This document shows positions 24,577 to 37,600 of a stretch of DNA of 64,000 bases, piece by piece. Position 1 is the stretch's first letter, and each line of letters begins with the position of its first letter. Source of the stretch: Seriola aureovittata (Eukaryota > Chordata > Actinopteri > Carangiformes > Carangidae); assembly GCF_021018895.1 (NCBI RefSeq), contig NC_079376.1, forward strand, positions 19,792,501 through 19,856,500, in the 5' to 3' direction. The notes below the pieces were generated by a model. It was not told the origin of the DNA. It saw only the letters and a list, made by a program, of their open reading frames with translations, and made no database searches. A program made the translations under genes and the position numbers.

Positions 24577-27525
24577 CACTAAAGTACAGAGCTACATCAC
24601 TGTGGTCACAATTTTAAAAAAACAAATCAGATCATTGCAGCAGAACTTTTCATCCATCAAATACTAAATAAACAACAATTAAAGCTAAAGTTTGGATTAA
24701 AACAGCTTTATATCTTACTTATTAAGAAACTCAAAAACTCAGCTAATCTGCTTCATTAAGCCTGTGTGGGTGCTGATTGGTGCATGGAAGTATGTGACAT
24801 CACACAATTCAAACCAGTGAGAAAACAGACTTCAGGGCCTCTGAATATATATTAGTGCTCTCCAAGGTTTCTGTATTGATTGTTTTGGCTTAACCTGAAT
24901 CAAATACATTAGGGATCATATTTTATTATAATTATAATTAAAAGTGGCCTGACAAATGGACGATCTGTTAACTTCAGTATGAACAGAGAACAGAGACCTC
25001 TCTCCAGACTTATATATAAACTCAACAGGATTCAGTGGATCATTCATTTATTATTATTGCTCATTTCCCTCTCTTCTTATTCTTCTGCGTTCCTCTTGTC
25101 ATTCTCATCCTCATTCTCATGTCATGGCTTCATTTTTTATATTTTCCTCCTTCCTCCTTTTACCAATCATCTTATTTCTCCATCTTCCCTCCATGTATTT
25201 GTTTTATGTCCCTGTTCCTCTCTTTTGTTGTCGGAGACAGATGGTTGGCCCATCATGGCTGGACAACTATTTTCCTCTGATATTTACCACCCACTCACCC
25301 ACATACACACACACACAAACACACCGAAAAACACACTCATTCACAGTTAATAACGGAACCTGTCATACACATTTCCTCTGACCCCTCCCTACCTTCTCCC
25401 ACCACTAACACAAATAAAAGTCAGCAGGAATGGCTGAGCCATCGTCTTCTCCACAGGCCTCTCATTTCTCTAACAACAGCACCGCAGACTTTATTAGCCG
25501 TCATGTCATTGACATGACAGGAGTGAATGATATGTGAGTATATGGGAAGAATTCCATTTTGATGCTCTATTTTGACTCCCCACCCACAGAGAGCTGAAGC
25601 AGCTGTATATTAAAAACTAAAGTGTAGCGCTGTCAGATGCAGTTTGAGCAAATCTGCTCTGTGAGACTTGTGTGTTTGTTTATGACGCTTCAGTGTGACA
25701 TGTGTCTACTATCTCGTGGCAGGTGTCTTTAAAGCCTCTGCGTATTGAGTGACTCTACTCTCACAACTTCAGCAGCTCCATCATTAGTGGAAGTTTAACA
25801 AAGAAAACAAAGCAGAGACACCGGTGTAGCTGGAGGCGATGATCGAACATGCAAAAGCTTCTTGTTCAGTCGGCCTTGTCTGTGAACGCTTCCATAATTA
25901 AACAATGAAAGACATTTTTCCTGCAAACTAAACACACTCAGTTTTGAATCTTAGTTATTGGCCTTAGTTGTCAATTAAAACGGGCCCCACCCTTTTTAGT
26001 ATATATTGTGGCCATGGCAACAATTGAGCTGTGGTGACTTCATTCAGAGATGACCCGCTGTACACCACTTAAGCCACCTTGAGTGGAAAGGCATTAGTGA
26101 GCGTTTCAAGCTGATGGAGTCTCTTTACAGTGTGTTTGGCTTCATTTATGGAAGAGAGAGAAATAAAAAAAATAAAAAAAAGCCCATCCAGTCACTCACT
26201 GAAAGACAGCTGCATAGAGATGGAGAGGACACTTGGCGATGTCAATGCTGAGAACCTTTTGCACAAGTTGTGACCAGCACAGTGCCTGCGAAAGAAAGTA
26301 CCGGTCTGTATCCCAACCTGTATCCCAGACTCATGGTGACAGTGTCTGTGACTGAAGCAACCGGAGAGAGATTTCTCACGCCTAAAGCTCATCCAAATGC
26401 ATCTGAGGTCAACCATGCTCCAGTAGCATCTGCCAGATAAGCATGACGTAACAAGATGACAGGACAAAGAGAAACCCAAGTCGTAAACAGGACTACCTCC
26501 GATTGAATCAACAGGGAAGTCTTTCATCACATTTTTAGCACAAATTGAGTTAACGATAATAATGATTATAAACTACTTATTGACTCGATGTGTAGAGGCA
26601 GTGACCCACTTCTTTTTCCAGCAATCTTAGTTTCTCTCTCCCGCTCCCCGTTTCGTTCTCCAGGCACAGCACAATAGATTGTAAACTAACAATAGTTTCA
26701 GACACTTTTCATTCCCAAGCTAAATATGGTATTGCTTTTGTAGTGGAAGCGCTTTTTATGTCAGCTGATACACAGCAGATAGAGCTCTTCTCTGAGAACA
26801 GTAGTTGCCAAGAAGGACGAGGCTTCTCCTCATTCCAAAGCAGAAATGGCGGTGTTTCAGTTTTTAATGAAGGGATTTGTTTTTGATTATTTCTATGTTC
26901 AGCTGTCCATGATGCTGAAAGTGCACACAATGCATGTTGAAAATATACAATTACTGATGCAAACAAATGTGAATCCTTTTTTTAATGCTGCTCTTGAAAC
27001 AGCCCCAGATGATGCCACTACCTCCAGCCCAAGCAATGAGGCACTGTCTCATATTTGTTGCTGAGCATCAAAACTGAGTATCCACCCTCTGTCGCCCAAC
27101 CACGTCCTTCGATAAAGCATTTCTCCACTGTGTTGGCCACAAAAAAAAAAAGACAGAAAAGAGCCTTAGCCATCTGTCATCTACATCCATCATTCACGCT
27201 ATGTCAGATTAGTTGTGAATATGCTGAAAATTGCCATAACACCAAGATAACAAAACTTTACTTTTTAGGTTAGAATGAACGAATTGTTAAGTTTGCTTTA
27301 TTGCATGACGTTGTGTGTTATCAGCAGTAACTTTATACGTCATTATTTTCTGAAGGAAAAATGACAAAACAGAAAATTGACAAATTCCACAGAAGAGGCC
27401 GCGGTGCATGAAACGCCACTAAGCCGAATTAATGCTCAAGTCTACATCACTGAATATCGATCAGAATTTATTTGTTTCTATCTTCTTTTTGAACTGTGGA
27501 ACAAAGGCAATTTTTTACTTTTATC
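24577..27525. other. Non-coding stretch, no gene recognised
   Basis: Contains a pyrimidine-rich segment with short CA array (25,060-25,340), and a palindrome at 25,500. The open frames in 25.0-25.4, 26.2-26.5 and 26.7-27.3 kb show no domain. Confidence 0.5.
25500..25518. promoter_or_regulatory. 19-bp palindrome with TGACA half-sites
   Basis: GTCATGTCA-T-TGACATGAC: perfect 9-bp arms around one base, directly followed by AG to give TGACAG. TGACAG is the preferred core of MEIS/TGIF-type TALE homeodomain proteins, here with an inverted partner. The sequence around it (25,470-25,540) is not repetitive. Binding is inferred only from the motif. Confidence 0.25.
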
Positions 27526-27529
27526 TCAT

Positions 27530-27830
27530 TGTAACTTTTAAATAATTCTATATTTATACTGTGTAGGTATCAAAGTGTTCGATCCACAGGGGATTGCACA
27601 CAGCCTGTATTCAGAAACTAAGCCTTAAAACGAGCGAGATACAAGATTTTTGTAACTTTGTGATGTCACAACAAAGCACTCACCGCTCTCAGCCATGCCA
27701 CAAACCCATCCCACCCGGACCCATCATGCAACCTTGCAGGATTTGGTTTCTCTGAGTGTTGACCTGAAATCTCACACACAGAAAACAGTCAGCCAATCAG
27801 AAGAGAGGCTTTGAGCCTGTCACTATGTCT
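27530..27830 (+). repeat. Dispersed repeat family B, copy 1
   Basis: Order of phrases: 'ATCAAAGTGTTCGATCCACA', 'CACACAGCCTGTATTCAGAAA', 'GCCTTAAAACGAGC', 'GTGATGTCACAACAAAGCAC', 'CTTGCAGGATTTGGTTTCTC', 'ACCTGAAATCT', 'CAGCCAATCAGAAGAG'. The same order appears at 28.8 kb (forward) and 43.7 kb (reverse). No coding capacity; most likely a short non-autonomous DNA transposon. Confidence 0.75.
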
Positions 27831-28262
27831 GACTGCTGTCGTTTTTTTTTCCACTGTTCACAATAAAATCCACCAGCTTTCAAGATGCCTCGTAGGCAAA
27901 TTACAAATTATGGACATTTCAGGAGTTAGTTTTTCTCTCTCTCGAGGCACTATCTTCAATATATCTGTGTGTGTGTGCGTGTTCTTTTTGATTTTGAGTG
28001 TGTGTTGCCCTTCAGACTCCACCTCCTGTTGCCATGTGCCATTTGAACTGCCAATCACAATGACATCCGTCAATCAAGCAGCGAGTGACACATAAGTACG
28101 ACAAGTGAGATCCATGGCCTGGACAGGAGAAGGGTTAAACAGGCTTAAGATGGCCGACAGAGGCTGGATAAAGCCCGGAGGGAGTCTGTTAGCAGAGACA
28201 CTCCATCTTCCTGGAGACCTAAAGGAACAATTACACACTCTACTAACTGTGTGGTTAGAGAC

Positions 28263-28268
28263 GTGTGT

Positions 28269-28319
<51 letters not shown>
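28263..28319. repeat. (GT)n-(GA)n microsatellite
   Basis: About 25 GT units with one TATG interruption near the start, then GAGAGAGACAGAGAG. The open frames on both strands here are repeat artefacts. Confidence 0.95.
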
Positions 28320-28322
<3 letters not shown>

Positions 28323-28754
28323 CAGAGAGGAATCTGATGGGAGACACATAATGCCACATTGTGCTTCACCTAAATGGCCATTGTTTTACAGACACATTTA
28401 ACACCTACAGTCAGTTAAGAGGTGAGTGACCCATCTGCCGAGTGCAACCATTTATTTCAATTACCTGTGTGCACACGTGAACACACACAGACAACCAAGA
28501 TGTCCTGAGGTGATCTATAGCTCGATTGTTTGTGTGTGTGAGAGACAGAGTGTTTGTGCAGAGGGGACAGGTAATTGAAATAAAGGTCCTCTCCTTCTCT
28601 TCTCTCCTCCCTGAATCTACAGCCTTCAGCATCTTTGGTAACAATTAGTAAGTGGGAGAGAAGTGGAACAGGTTTTAGTGCAGACTTCAGCAGCTGAGGA
28701 TCTCCGAACACTTACAAGATAAAGGTGCTGATAGTTGATTGTCTGACAATACTC

Positions 28755-29070
28755 AATATCTTTAAAGGTAGATGTCCATGTCTTGTTCGATTACAAAGCA
28801 GGTCTAGCTTCTATATTAATACTGTGAAAGTATCAAAGTGCTCAGTCCACGGAGAAATGCACACAGCCTGTATTCAGAAACTGAGCCTTAAAACCAGCCG
28901 TCATAACTTTTTGATGTCACAGCAAAGCAGTCACCGCCTTCAGCCATGCCCCAAACCCCGCCCACCCAGACCCAGCATCCAGCCTTGCAGGATTTGGTTT
29001 CTCCAAGTGTTTACCTGAAATCTGCTATATTTTTATTTGATTACTCGGAAAATTGTCAATCAGAATCCAA
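28755..29070 (+). repeat. Dispersed repeat family B, copy 2
   Basis: Starts near CTTTAAAGGTAGATGTCCAT, then AAGCAGGTCTAGCTTCTATA, TTAATACTGTGAAAGTATCA and the family core through GCAGGATTTGGTTTCTCCAA to CTGAAATCTGCTATATTTTT. It preserves the left portion that is decayed in copy 1, 1.2 kb away in the same orientation. Confidence 0.78.
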
Positions 29071-30735
29071 TCCAACAATCCAACCCAAACAACACTGACC
29101 TGTTGTTACTAGAGCTCCAGAGAGATGCCTGAGAGAGGAGATGTTAAATTGAGATGTTTTTATTAAACACAAAAAATACCATAACATTTAAAACAATATA
29201 TTATTCAAATCTATGCAAAGCCGTTTTGGAATATGCAACTGTGGAGGTATCATATTAAATGTGATGGACAACACATTAAACTCTCAATATACTGCAGCAC
29301 CACCACTGACTATGGGCTGATAATGAACACAAAGCTGAATCAACACTACTCTGACACACTGTCAGCAAAATAAAACAAAAAAAACATTACAAGCTGTTGT
29401 ATTGGATTGTGCCAGCTTATACAGGTTCTTAACAAAATAGTATTAGAGTGTATAGTTTTTGTTTGACTCTGGTCAGCATCTGTATTTGCATTTTATCTTT
29501 GCCAGTATAGTTATTTCATGGTTTTATTCTTCTATAAGAACAACAGCCCAAAATAATAATAATAAAAAATAAAAAAAAACTATTTGTGGATGGAACAGCA
29601 TGATTTTACAACTCCCATCGTTGTGACATTGTATATCTGTTGAGATAAATCACAACTTAATCTAAAAAAAAAAAACCTGCAACTTCTACTTTGCTAGGTC
29701 ATAATAAATCATTTAAGAGCCATGAATTAACCATATTGTCAGAAATAAAATTGAAAATGTATTTGACCAGTTTACTTTCTAGCAAAATGCTGTTTTGCTT
29801 TAAAATATAGTTGCAGGTCAACATGTCCTATAACACACACCACAGGTCAAAACGAAGAATCCTTTACATGTTGTGTCTGAAAATATTGCTAATTTCTAAA
29901 TTTTAACTTCTGGACACAGGAAGTCTTGTGTGTTGGTCTCCACCAACCCCAGAGGGAAATATAAAAGGATCCACTATTGTTCACCAGCTAGACATTAACT
30001 CTGTCTGGTTTTTGGTTCTGGGCGATAGTGCATATAGTGAATTTACCAAAATCTTTTCACTGCATAAAACCAAAACAGAGAGGTAAAAGATGCAGATATG
30101 CTCCACAGAATAAGAGGAACTGCAGTACCAGCGATAATTTCTGTGGGTTAGCAACCCTTTACACTTCACATATAGTCATTTGATCAATTATTTATATAAA
30201 AAATATTAGTTGTAGCAAGTTTAATGACCAAATGATGAAATTTTCATCAAGTTTCATCATAAGTTGTAATTAAATCTATCTAACATACAGTAGATGAATA
30301 TTCTAAATGCATTTGAGATACATTAGGCATGGAGCCCAAGCAATATTGAGAAGTTCATTCCACCTCATTACATTTTAATACAATCTATCTCCAAGCCACA
30401 TGTAAACACTGAGGAAACTTGTGTGCAAAACAAACAGGCTGATGGTTGAGCAAGTAGCTTCGTTCCTGCCAAAGCAGATAGAAAAGTTAAGAAATGATGT
30501 CCCAGACAGTCGGATTTCTGTGTCTATGGAATTTCCATCAAATGTAAGCCTAATTGTAGTTTGAAAATGAAGCAAAAGATTGAGAGAACATGCATTTGAA
30601 GATGTTCTGTCATGCAGTGCTGCTAGCATTGATATCTTCTATGGGATGAAAAGATTTTCTCTGAATTCAAAATGCAGATACACACACTCATGTGCTTATA
30701 ACAAAAATGAAACAAAAATGAACCTAGAGAGGTAA
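29071..30735. other. AT-rich non-coding stretch
   Basis: No coding pattern. Several poly(A) runs (29,380; 29,570; 29,664). Confidence 0.5.
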
Positions 30736-30739
30736 GTCA

Positions 30740-30815
30740 GTGAGAGGATGACATGCAGCAAAGGGCCATGTTGGAGACGAAACCCAGGCTGCCCCTTTTA
30801 GGACTAATGCTGGGA
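30740..30815 (-). mobile_element. tRNA-derived SINE-like remnant
   Basis: ATGACATGCAGCAAAGGGCC followed by 'GGAGACGAAACCCAGGCTGC' read on the minus strand gives CAGCCTGGGTTTCGTCTCC (a decayed B box, expected GGTTCGANTCC) and then GGCCCTTTGCTGCATGTCAT. That order is typical of a teleost tRNA-derived SINE. The A-box part is not recognisable, so this is a partial copy. Confidence 0.5.
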
Positions 30816-31190
30816 ACACACTGCCTGTGTTTCATGTGTGCGGTGGCTGCGTCGCTGCTATTGCCAGCTCTGTCTTTCTACATAGTGTTTGCAGGTTACT
30901 AGAATGTTGGATTTCTCTTCATTATAAATTAATTTCTTATCTATTTTTGACAGAAATGTCTCTACAATGCCACTGTGTCCACAAGCACCTGATAAAATGG
31001 TTAAAAAATATATTCCTATTTTTTCATGTAATGTCATTCTCATGACATTATTCAGATTCAACCTTGACATAGACAACTAAAATTGAAAGTGTCAGTTTTA
31101 TGTTATGTTGCCGGTAACAGGTCCTTTCTCCGTCTATTTTGGCTGCAAGACGTGTGCATCATGTGTGAAAAAATAGGTGAGATGCCGAAC
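30816..31190. other. Non-coding stretch between SINE-like remnant and hAT element
   Basis: No gene recognised; short open frames on both strands are uninformative. Confidence 0.5.
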
Positions 31191-31198
31191 CTGTAGAT

Positions 31199-31705
31199 CA
31201 GGGGTCGGCAAGTAAATTTGGCCTCAGGCCAACTTTTTTCTAATCCCTTAGATGGCAGGACAGAACATAATCAAAGGCTAATTTAAAATATTGGTAAGAA
31301 TGCAACTGGAATTTACTTGGCCTACAGTCACACATAGGGATGGACGATCTGGTAAAAAGATGAAAACCTTTTTGGTAGAATCGCAATCAATGATCTTGCT
31401 CATCATCTGCGTTCTGTTTCCTTTATTTTTGAAAATCCTGACCAGAAGTTGTGATTCCTGTCTTTCCGCTGCTTTGACGCTTCTTGTGACGCTTCTTTCT
31501 TCATGTTTGTAAGCTCGTCCATTCACAGTCATATTATACCTTTGACTGACTGATTTACTGATCTTGTGTTATTTTTTTTCCATATCACACATGTATGTCC
31601 GCTCCGACAGATGTTGATGTGTCAATCAAGCAATAGAACCACTGGAACTTCCTTTCAGAACTTAAAAGCTCACAATATCTTGAAATAAAGCATTGCTGGA
31701 AAAAA

Positions 31706-31762
<57 letters not shown>

Positions 31763-31838
31763 CTAAAGGGGAAGTGATTCTGCGAGGCCAGATATAATTT
31801 CAAGTTTTGGCCCACAGGCCGCCACTTGCTGACCACTG
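31199..31838. mobile_element. hAT-type non-autonomous element with inverted ends
   Basis: The left end is CAGGGGTCGGCAAGTAAATT... and the right end, read in reverse, is CAGTGGTCAGCAAGTGGC.... They share GG-TC-GCAAGT and a further GGCC-...-GGCCAA-CTT match over about 36 bp. Flanking 8-mers CTGTAGAT (31,191-31,198) and CTATAGAA (31,839-31,846) agree at 6 of 8 positions, as expected for an old hAT 8-bp target duplication. Inside are TAGGGATGGACGATCTGGTA (31,336), which resembles the end of a different hAT family and may be nested, and an A-run/TA array. No transposase frame survives. Confidence 0.65.
31700..31760. repeat. (A)23(TA)19 compound microsatellite
   Basis: A pure A run passing into pure AT dinucleotides, inside the hAT-type element. 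Confidence 0.95.
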
Positions 31839-31846
31839 CTATAGAA

Positions 31847-34800
31847 TGGACAGCAGGGCCGTGAGGTTTGACACATTCAGCAGCCTTTATGTCAGGGAGC
31901 ACCATCCTGCTGTCTTTATCTGAGGAAGCCAACCTAACATATTTTCTCACAGCACACACAGCTTGTCAGTCTACTGCTCATTGGTAAACTTGTAGGCTAT
32001 AACTAGTTTGCTTTTACTTGACATTATTCACAGCACTTTGAGGACATTAAAGAATATGACGTGTACAAAAATACGGGACAAATTGCGTCAGCATTTTATT
32101 TTCAAGTACGGTAGGCAACCCTAGCTGCTGCCCTGCAGTGCTTTGTGTCCTGGATTTGAATCCCCTTAAGAGTAAAGTATCAGACACACAGCAGCAGATT
32201 TTGCTTGATTTCCTCCCTCAAAGTTTATTGGTAGATACTGAAGTGAATCAAAGCCGTTAGTTTTATGTGTCTCTGTATTAGCATAAATATAGCAGCAAAA
32301 TACTTTGGATATGAGCCTTTACTGGTGTTTTCATGATATAACTCATTTCCAAATCATCCCTTCAATATTTTTTGCTCTTGGTTCATGAATCAGTGAAGTG
32401 AACTGTCTCATCCACTTGACCAAAACACTTCAAATGTAACAAACTGAGCATCAGTGAGTGTTTGTTGCCGTCCTATACTATTAACAGGAACATGAACAAA
32501 TTGTGTGTCAGTTGAAAGGTTGATGATTCCTCTGACACAGTTAGCCCCTGACCTTCTCTCTGCCAAAAAGTCTGAGTTTTATTCTACTTCAGTAACGAGA
32601 TCAAAAGTTTGAAACATGCTGTCAATAAATCTGTCGGACAGCGAAACTAGTCAGTTCCAGCCATTGCACAGAAATAATTAGGCCTGGATGATTCATTTCC
32701 ATATTGTAGTCTGTGAAACTCCTGAGGACACAGTAGAGCTCTTTAAAATGGCCACCTGCTGTCTCGCCACCCTGCCTGCCTTTTTTTTGTTTTTTTTGTT
32801 TTGAATTGTTAGTGCAAGTCCTGCAAGTGCTCACTCCTTTCAGAAATCTGTGAAAACTTATGAAGCTTTCAAAAAGGTAACAACTTCATTGCTTGTCCCA
32901 CATATTAAGTTTGAAAACTTAAGAGGACAAAATACTGAAAAGAAATAAAAAAAACGCAGAGGGTGGGAAACAGTTAGCCGGTGTGAGAAGTCTGCCTAAC
33001 ACGTAATATCTCTTTTGTTTAATCAATACTAAAGCCGAAGCTTTGGAAACAACACATTGTGGTTTTACAGGTGGTTATGTGTCAGGCACAGTAACTGCCT
33101 GGAGTCACAACTGGTTGCCTGGCAACCTGACTGCAACAGCAAAAAAGTCGAGGAAGCCGCACAAGAAAAAGTGATATTGCTCTGACCCAGATTAAAACTA
33201 ATTGTCTTCTTTTGTGTGTGCAGACTGTTTTCTCAGGTTTGGCTATATCTTTCTTTAATTGAATTTCTCCACAGAACTTTCATTTCTTTTATTAAATGTA
33301 GCCAAACAACCAACTAACCAACCATTTCATTTGTCAGCCATTATGTTGAATTATTTTCAGAACAGATAAACAAAGTAGAGTTAGTAGATCACCAACGCTT
33401 TTCCTACATTGTGTCTTTCCTGTTTACCACATGACAACTTTTTGTAATAATACTTGTGCCATGATTCAACAGTTACCAAGATCCAATAAAAAAGAAAAAT
33501 GCAGCATCCGAACCGATGCATTGGATATACCAAATGCCACATTAATCAATTTTGCAAAACGATAATGGCCAAACAAACAAATGCTTTGAAAGTGCAGGTG
33601 CTCAACCAGGTGGCATGCAGATCTAAGATTCTTTCTAACCAATCAGCAGCTGATTAGTGAAGTCTCTCTGGCTGAAGCTGAAATCTCTTACATCCTCTAT
33701 GTAGATTTAACTTTGAAATTGTTCTATAAAACATTGCTTCCTCTTTGTCCATCCTCACTGTCCTTGATGCACCACTTCTTCCCCTTTGATCACAGGGTGC
33801 TGATTACACCTACTGTCTGAACGAAACTCCCCATCGCTGAAATCATTACTGTCATTGTTGCGACGAATTCTGTTCATAACTCTGATGCAGAGTAATCCAG
33901 CCCCTGATTGGCTGCAAGACACTTGAATATATCTGGTTAGCACACCATACACACCAGATTCCTAATGCTGCTGACTTTTGAGTCCATTCTCAACTTTGCG
34001 AACAGCAGCTGACAAAATAATTTCACCACAAAGGTCAATTTTAGACTTTTTCTATCTGCTGATGAAGATCATGTCATATGATTGACAACTGCAGAACAGC
34101 TACTAAATGGACCTTGTGGTGAGATCACATGTGGTCAATCGCTGTTAGCAAGGTCAAGAATGAACTTTAAATCTTCTTCTTAGTGCTGATCCAGTTTTGG
34201 TCCACGCTGGGTTATGATATTGTTTATATTATACTGTACTGTCTGTAACTAAAATGCAGTTACAGTGGAAACCACTCACAGTCACAGTTACAGATATCAA
34301 CTGCTTATATTTATCAAAAAGCTTGTATAGTTATTTGTACAAAATGATGTTCATGTGGACATTTCAAACTGCAAAGGTTACACATATCATTAGTGTCCTT
34401 GTCTTCCGTCTGTATCTTTCAATGTTTCTCAATGTACTGTACAGTTGAAAATCAAGCAGGTGGCTAAGACTGGCACATTTACAGATATGGCGAATAGTGT
34501 GTTAAAAAAATAGATAAAGTGAAACGCATGGAAGAAATAGTGACATGTAAGTGAGTAATAGACAATAAAAGATAATATGAATGTGAGTCAATAAGAACAG
34601 GTATATCGAATTTATGGCTGGTGGTTTGCATCAGCTTAAAATTCCATTTGCCTTTCTTTCACTGTTTTTTTTATTTTTATTTAGTTATTTATTTTTATTA
34701 TTATCCAAGTCCAATATGTCTCATATGACATTTGTAATATGGCTACTAACATGTTAATATCCTGGCACTATTTGTTTTACTGTTGCGATCATTGTACTGT

Positions 34801-36839
34801 TCTGTACACCTACTTTTTGTTTTACTAAATAAAAATTTAAGGAACAAAAAGAAGAATTTGGATAAATAAGACAACCATGCTATACATCACATACCACTAT
34901 TGCCTTCATTGGGTTTCTCACCATAGGTACTGGGTAAATTCAATCCAGTGATGCAGTGATACTTTATTGACACAAACAGGTATATTTTTAGTGTTTAGGT
35001 ACAATAATGCATTTGTAAATGGACCTTGTGAATAAAATTTGCTGTTCAGAAATGTTTTGATCACTTGTGTGCTATTAAATATTTACCATTTATTTACTGA
35101 GCGTGTTTCGACATGAACTAGTGAAGTTAAGATGTGGCGTCCTTCAGTTTTCCCAGCCCTTTAATTGAGAAAAATGGAGGCAATGGTGCTGTATTCTAGA
35201 TAAAGAGTGTGTTTTCCATTTCCCCTTCAGGCAAAGAGTACAACAAAGGGCAAGAAAAGCATGTGAAGCCTTTTGTCCGCGGTACACGCACACACATTGA
35301 CACACAAACAATGGCTGACAAAGAAAAATTTAGTGAAGCTCTTTCTGCCCCAAGGAGGCCATTGTGTCCTCTATGGAACATCAATCCATACACAGCGGAC
35401 CACAGTGGGGATGTGTGGAGAGGGCGTGTGGGGACGGATGGAGAGGTAGTGAGACAAGCTGATTGACCAGGTCCCCAGATCCATCAGCTGGAAATCATCA
35501 GGAGCTCCCTTCTCTTTTTTCCATTTCTCATCCCTTTAACGCCTTTCTTTCATCTCATCCATTTCATCTCTAATCCTCCCCTTCTCTTTTCTCCTGTCGC
35601 CTCTTGTCTTCCAGCCCATTTTCCCCATCACCACACCTCCTCCTGTCCTCTTATGAACCCCCACCTTGGCATCTCCTACTCTTTCTCCTGGTTTATTTCT
35701 CCACTGCTCTGCACCTCCTTTCTTTTTTTTTAATTCTTCTCCTCCCGTTCTGTTATTGCCTTTATATAAAGTATTTCTGTGGGCTGTGGAGGACGTCTCA
35801 CTGTGGTCATCTGTCACTGTTGGCTGTCACTACTTTTTTTTTTTTTTTTCTTGTCATTTTAACATAGTGTGTCTCTTTCTCCCCTGTCTACAACCTTCTG
35901 CTCTCTGATCTTTATTACTCTATCAGCCTGAAATCTCCCCACTTTTCAACCCATCCATCCATACACTCGTTTCTCACTCACGTTTCCTTTTATCACTCGT
36001 GTTGACTCTCACATTCATTCTCAAATTCACTTTTCCCTTGGGCTCCTCTTCACTTTTCTATTTTTAGTCCTTTTTTATGGTTTGTCCTTCCTCTCTTTAT
36101 CATCTGTGATACTAAAATTTTACTTTTAGCATAGCATGAAACTTCATCATGGAAGCGGCAGAATTTTCCCTTTTCAGTATTTTCAGCACTTAAGCTGGAT
36201 AAAGCAAAAATGATTTTCAAGGTCGTAAAGACCACTATGAAGATGTATTTTTTCACATCAACAACAAAAGAAATCTAGGAAATGTAATGTATGAAAATCA
36301 CAGTTAAGAATAATGCTAATTAAAGTTTTTGTTTGCAGCTCCAAGCCATTGCAAACAAACAAGCACCAGGGAGCTCAGATAAGCCAAAAATAAATACATA
36401 TAATGCTGGTTAATGGAGTACACACGGTATTAAATGATGTGAGGGTGAAGAATAAATATTTAATTCATATTTTGAAATATGCATCTCATATAATTTTGCC
36501 AGTAAAATTGGATTGAAATTTAAAACAGGTTCAGATGCCTGTAGCCTGCAGACAGGACAGGCTTCTCTGCAAACTTTTAAACACTCAAGTTTACTTTGTC
36601 ACTCTTGTTTACATGGCAACCAGTTAAAATGACAGAACCACAATCAGACACATTCATAGCATATATTTTCTCCCATTACTATGCAGAAAAAATGAAGGTG
36701 AAGCTGAAAACACTCTGCTGCAGCAGACACAGAAAGAGCTGAGGACAACTACAGGAGCCTTTCTCTGGAGAAAAATGTGTTTCTCAGGTGCAGTGGGTCT
36801 GGAAATAGAACAGTGGCGTGAAGTGTTGCGTGCCTAGCG
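31847..36839. other. Long non-coding stretch, no gene recognised
   Basis: No convincing exon. 33,640-33,960 (AACCAATCAGCAGCTGATTA, CATTGCTTCCTCTTTGTCCA, TTTGATCACAGGG) looks like part of a dispersed repeat. 35,480-35,900 is pyrimidine-rich with a poly(T) run. The open segment 35,224-35,466 starts after CCCCTTCAG but has no domain. Confidence 0.45.
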
Positions 36840-37412
<573 letters not shown>

Positions 37413-37414
37413 CG

Positions 37415-37600
37415 ACAATCCATCCAATAGTTGTCAAGAAATTTCACTGAAAATCACAAATCTCAGCCTCATGTGCCACCATGAGGAAAAGAGGAAAAGT
37501 CAGGGCATCACCAAAGTACCAATACTTACAAATATATTTTAGTCATGACCGACCAAATGCCATCCCTGCAGCAATGCTGCTGGTACGGCTAAAGTAATTG
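37415..37600 (-). repeat. Dispersed repeat family A, copy 4 (reverse)
   Basis: Read on the minus strand: 'TGGTGATGCCCTGACTTTTC', 'CTCATGGTGGCACATGAGG' and 'AACTATTGGATGGATTGTCG'. It begins 3 bp from the end of the LTR-like element, suggesting that the LTR-like element landed in or next to it; the other half was not found on the far side. Confidence 0.65.

Noticed and set aside
35209..35466. Possible exon after CCCCTTCAG
   Set aside because: No recognisable domain, no donor or partner exon identified, and the following DNA is low-complexity.
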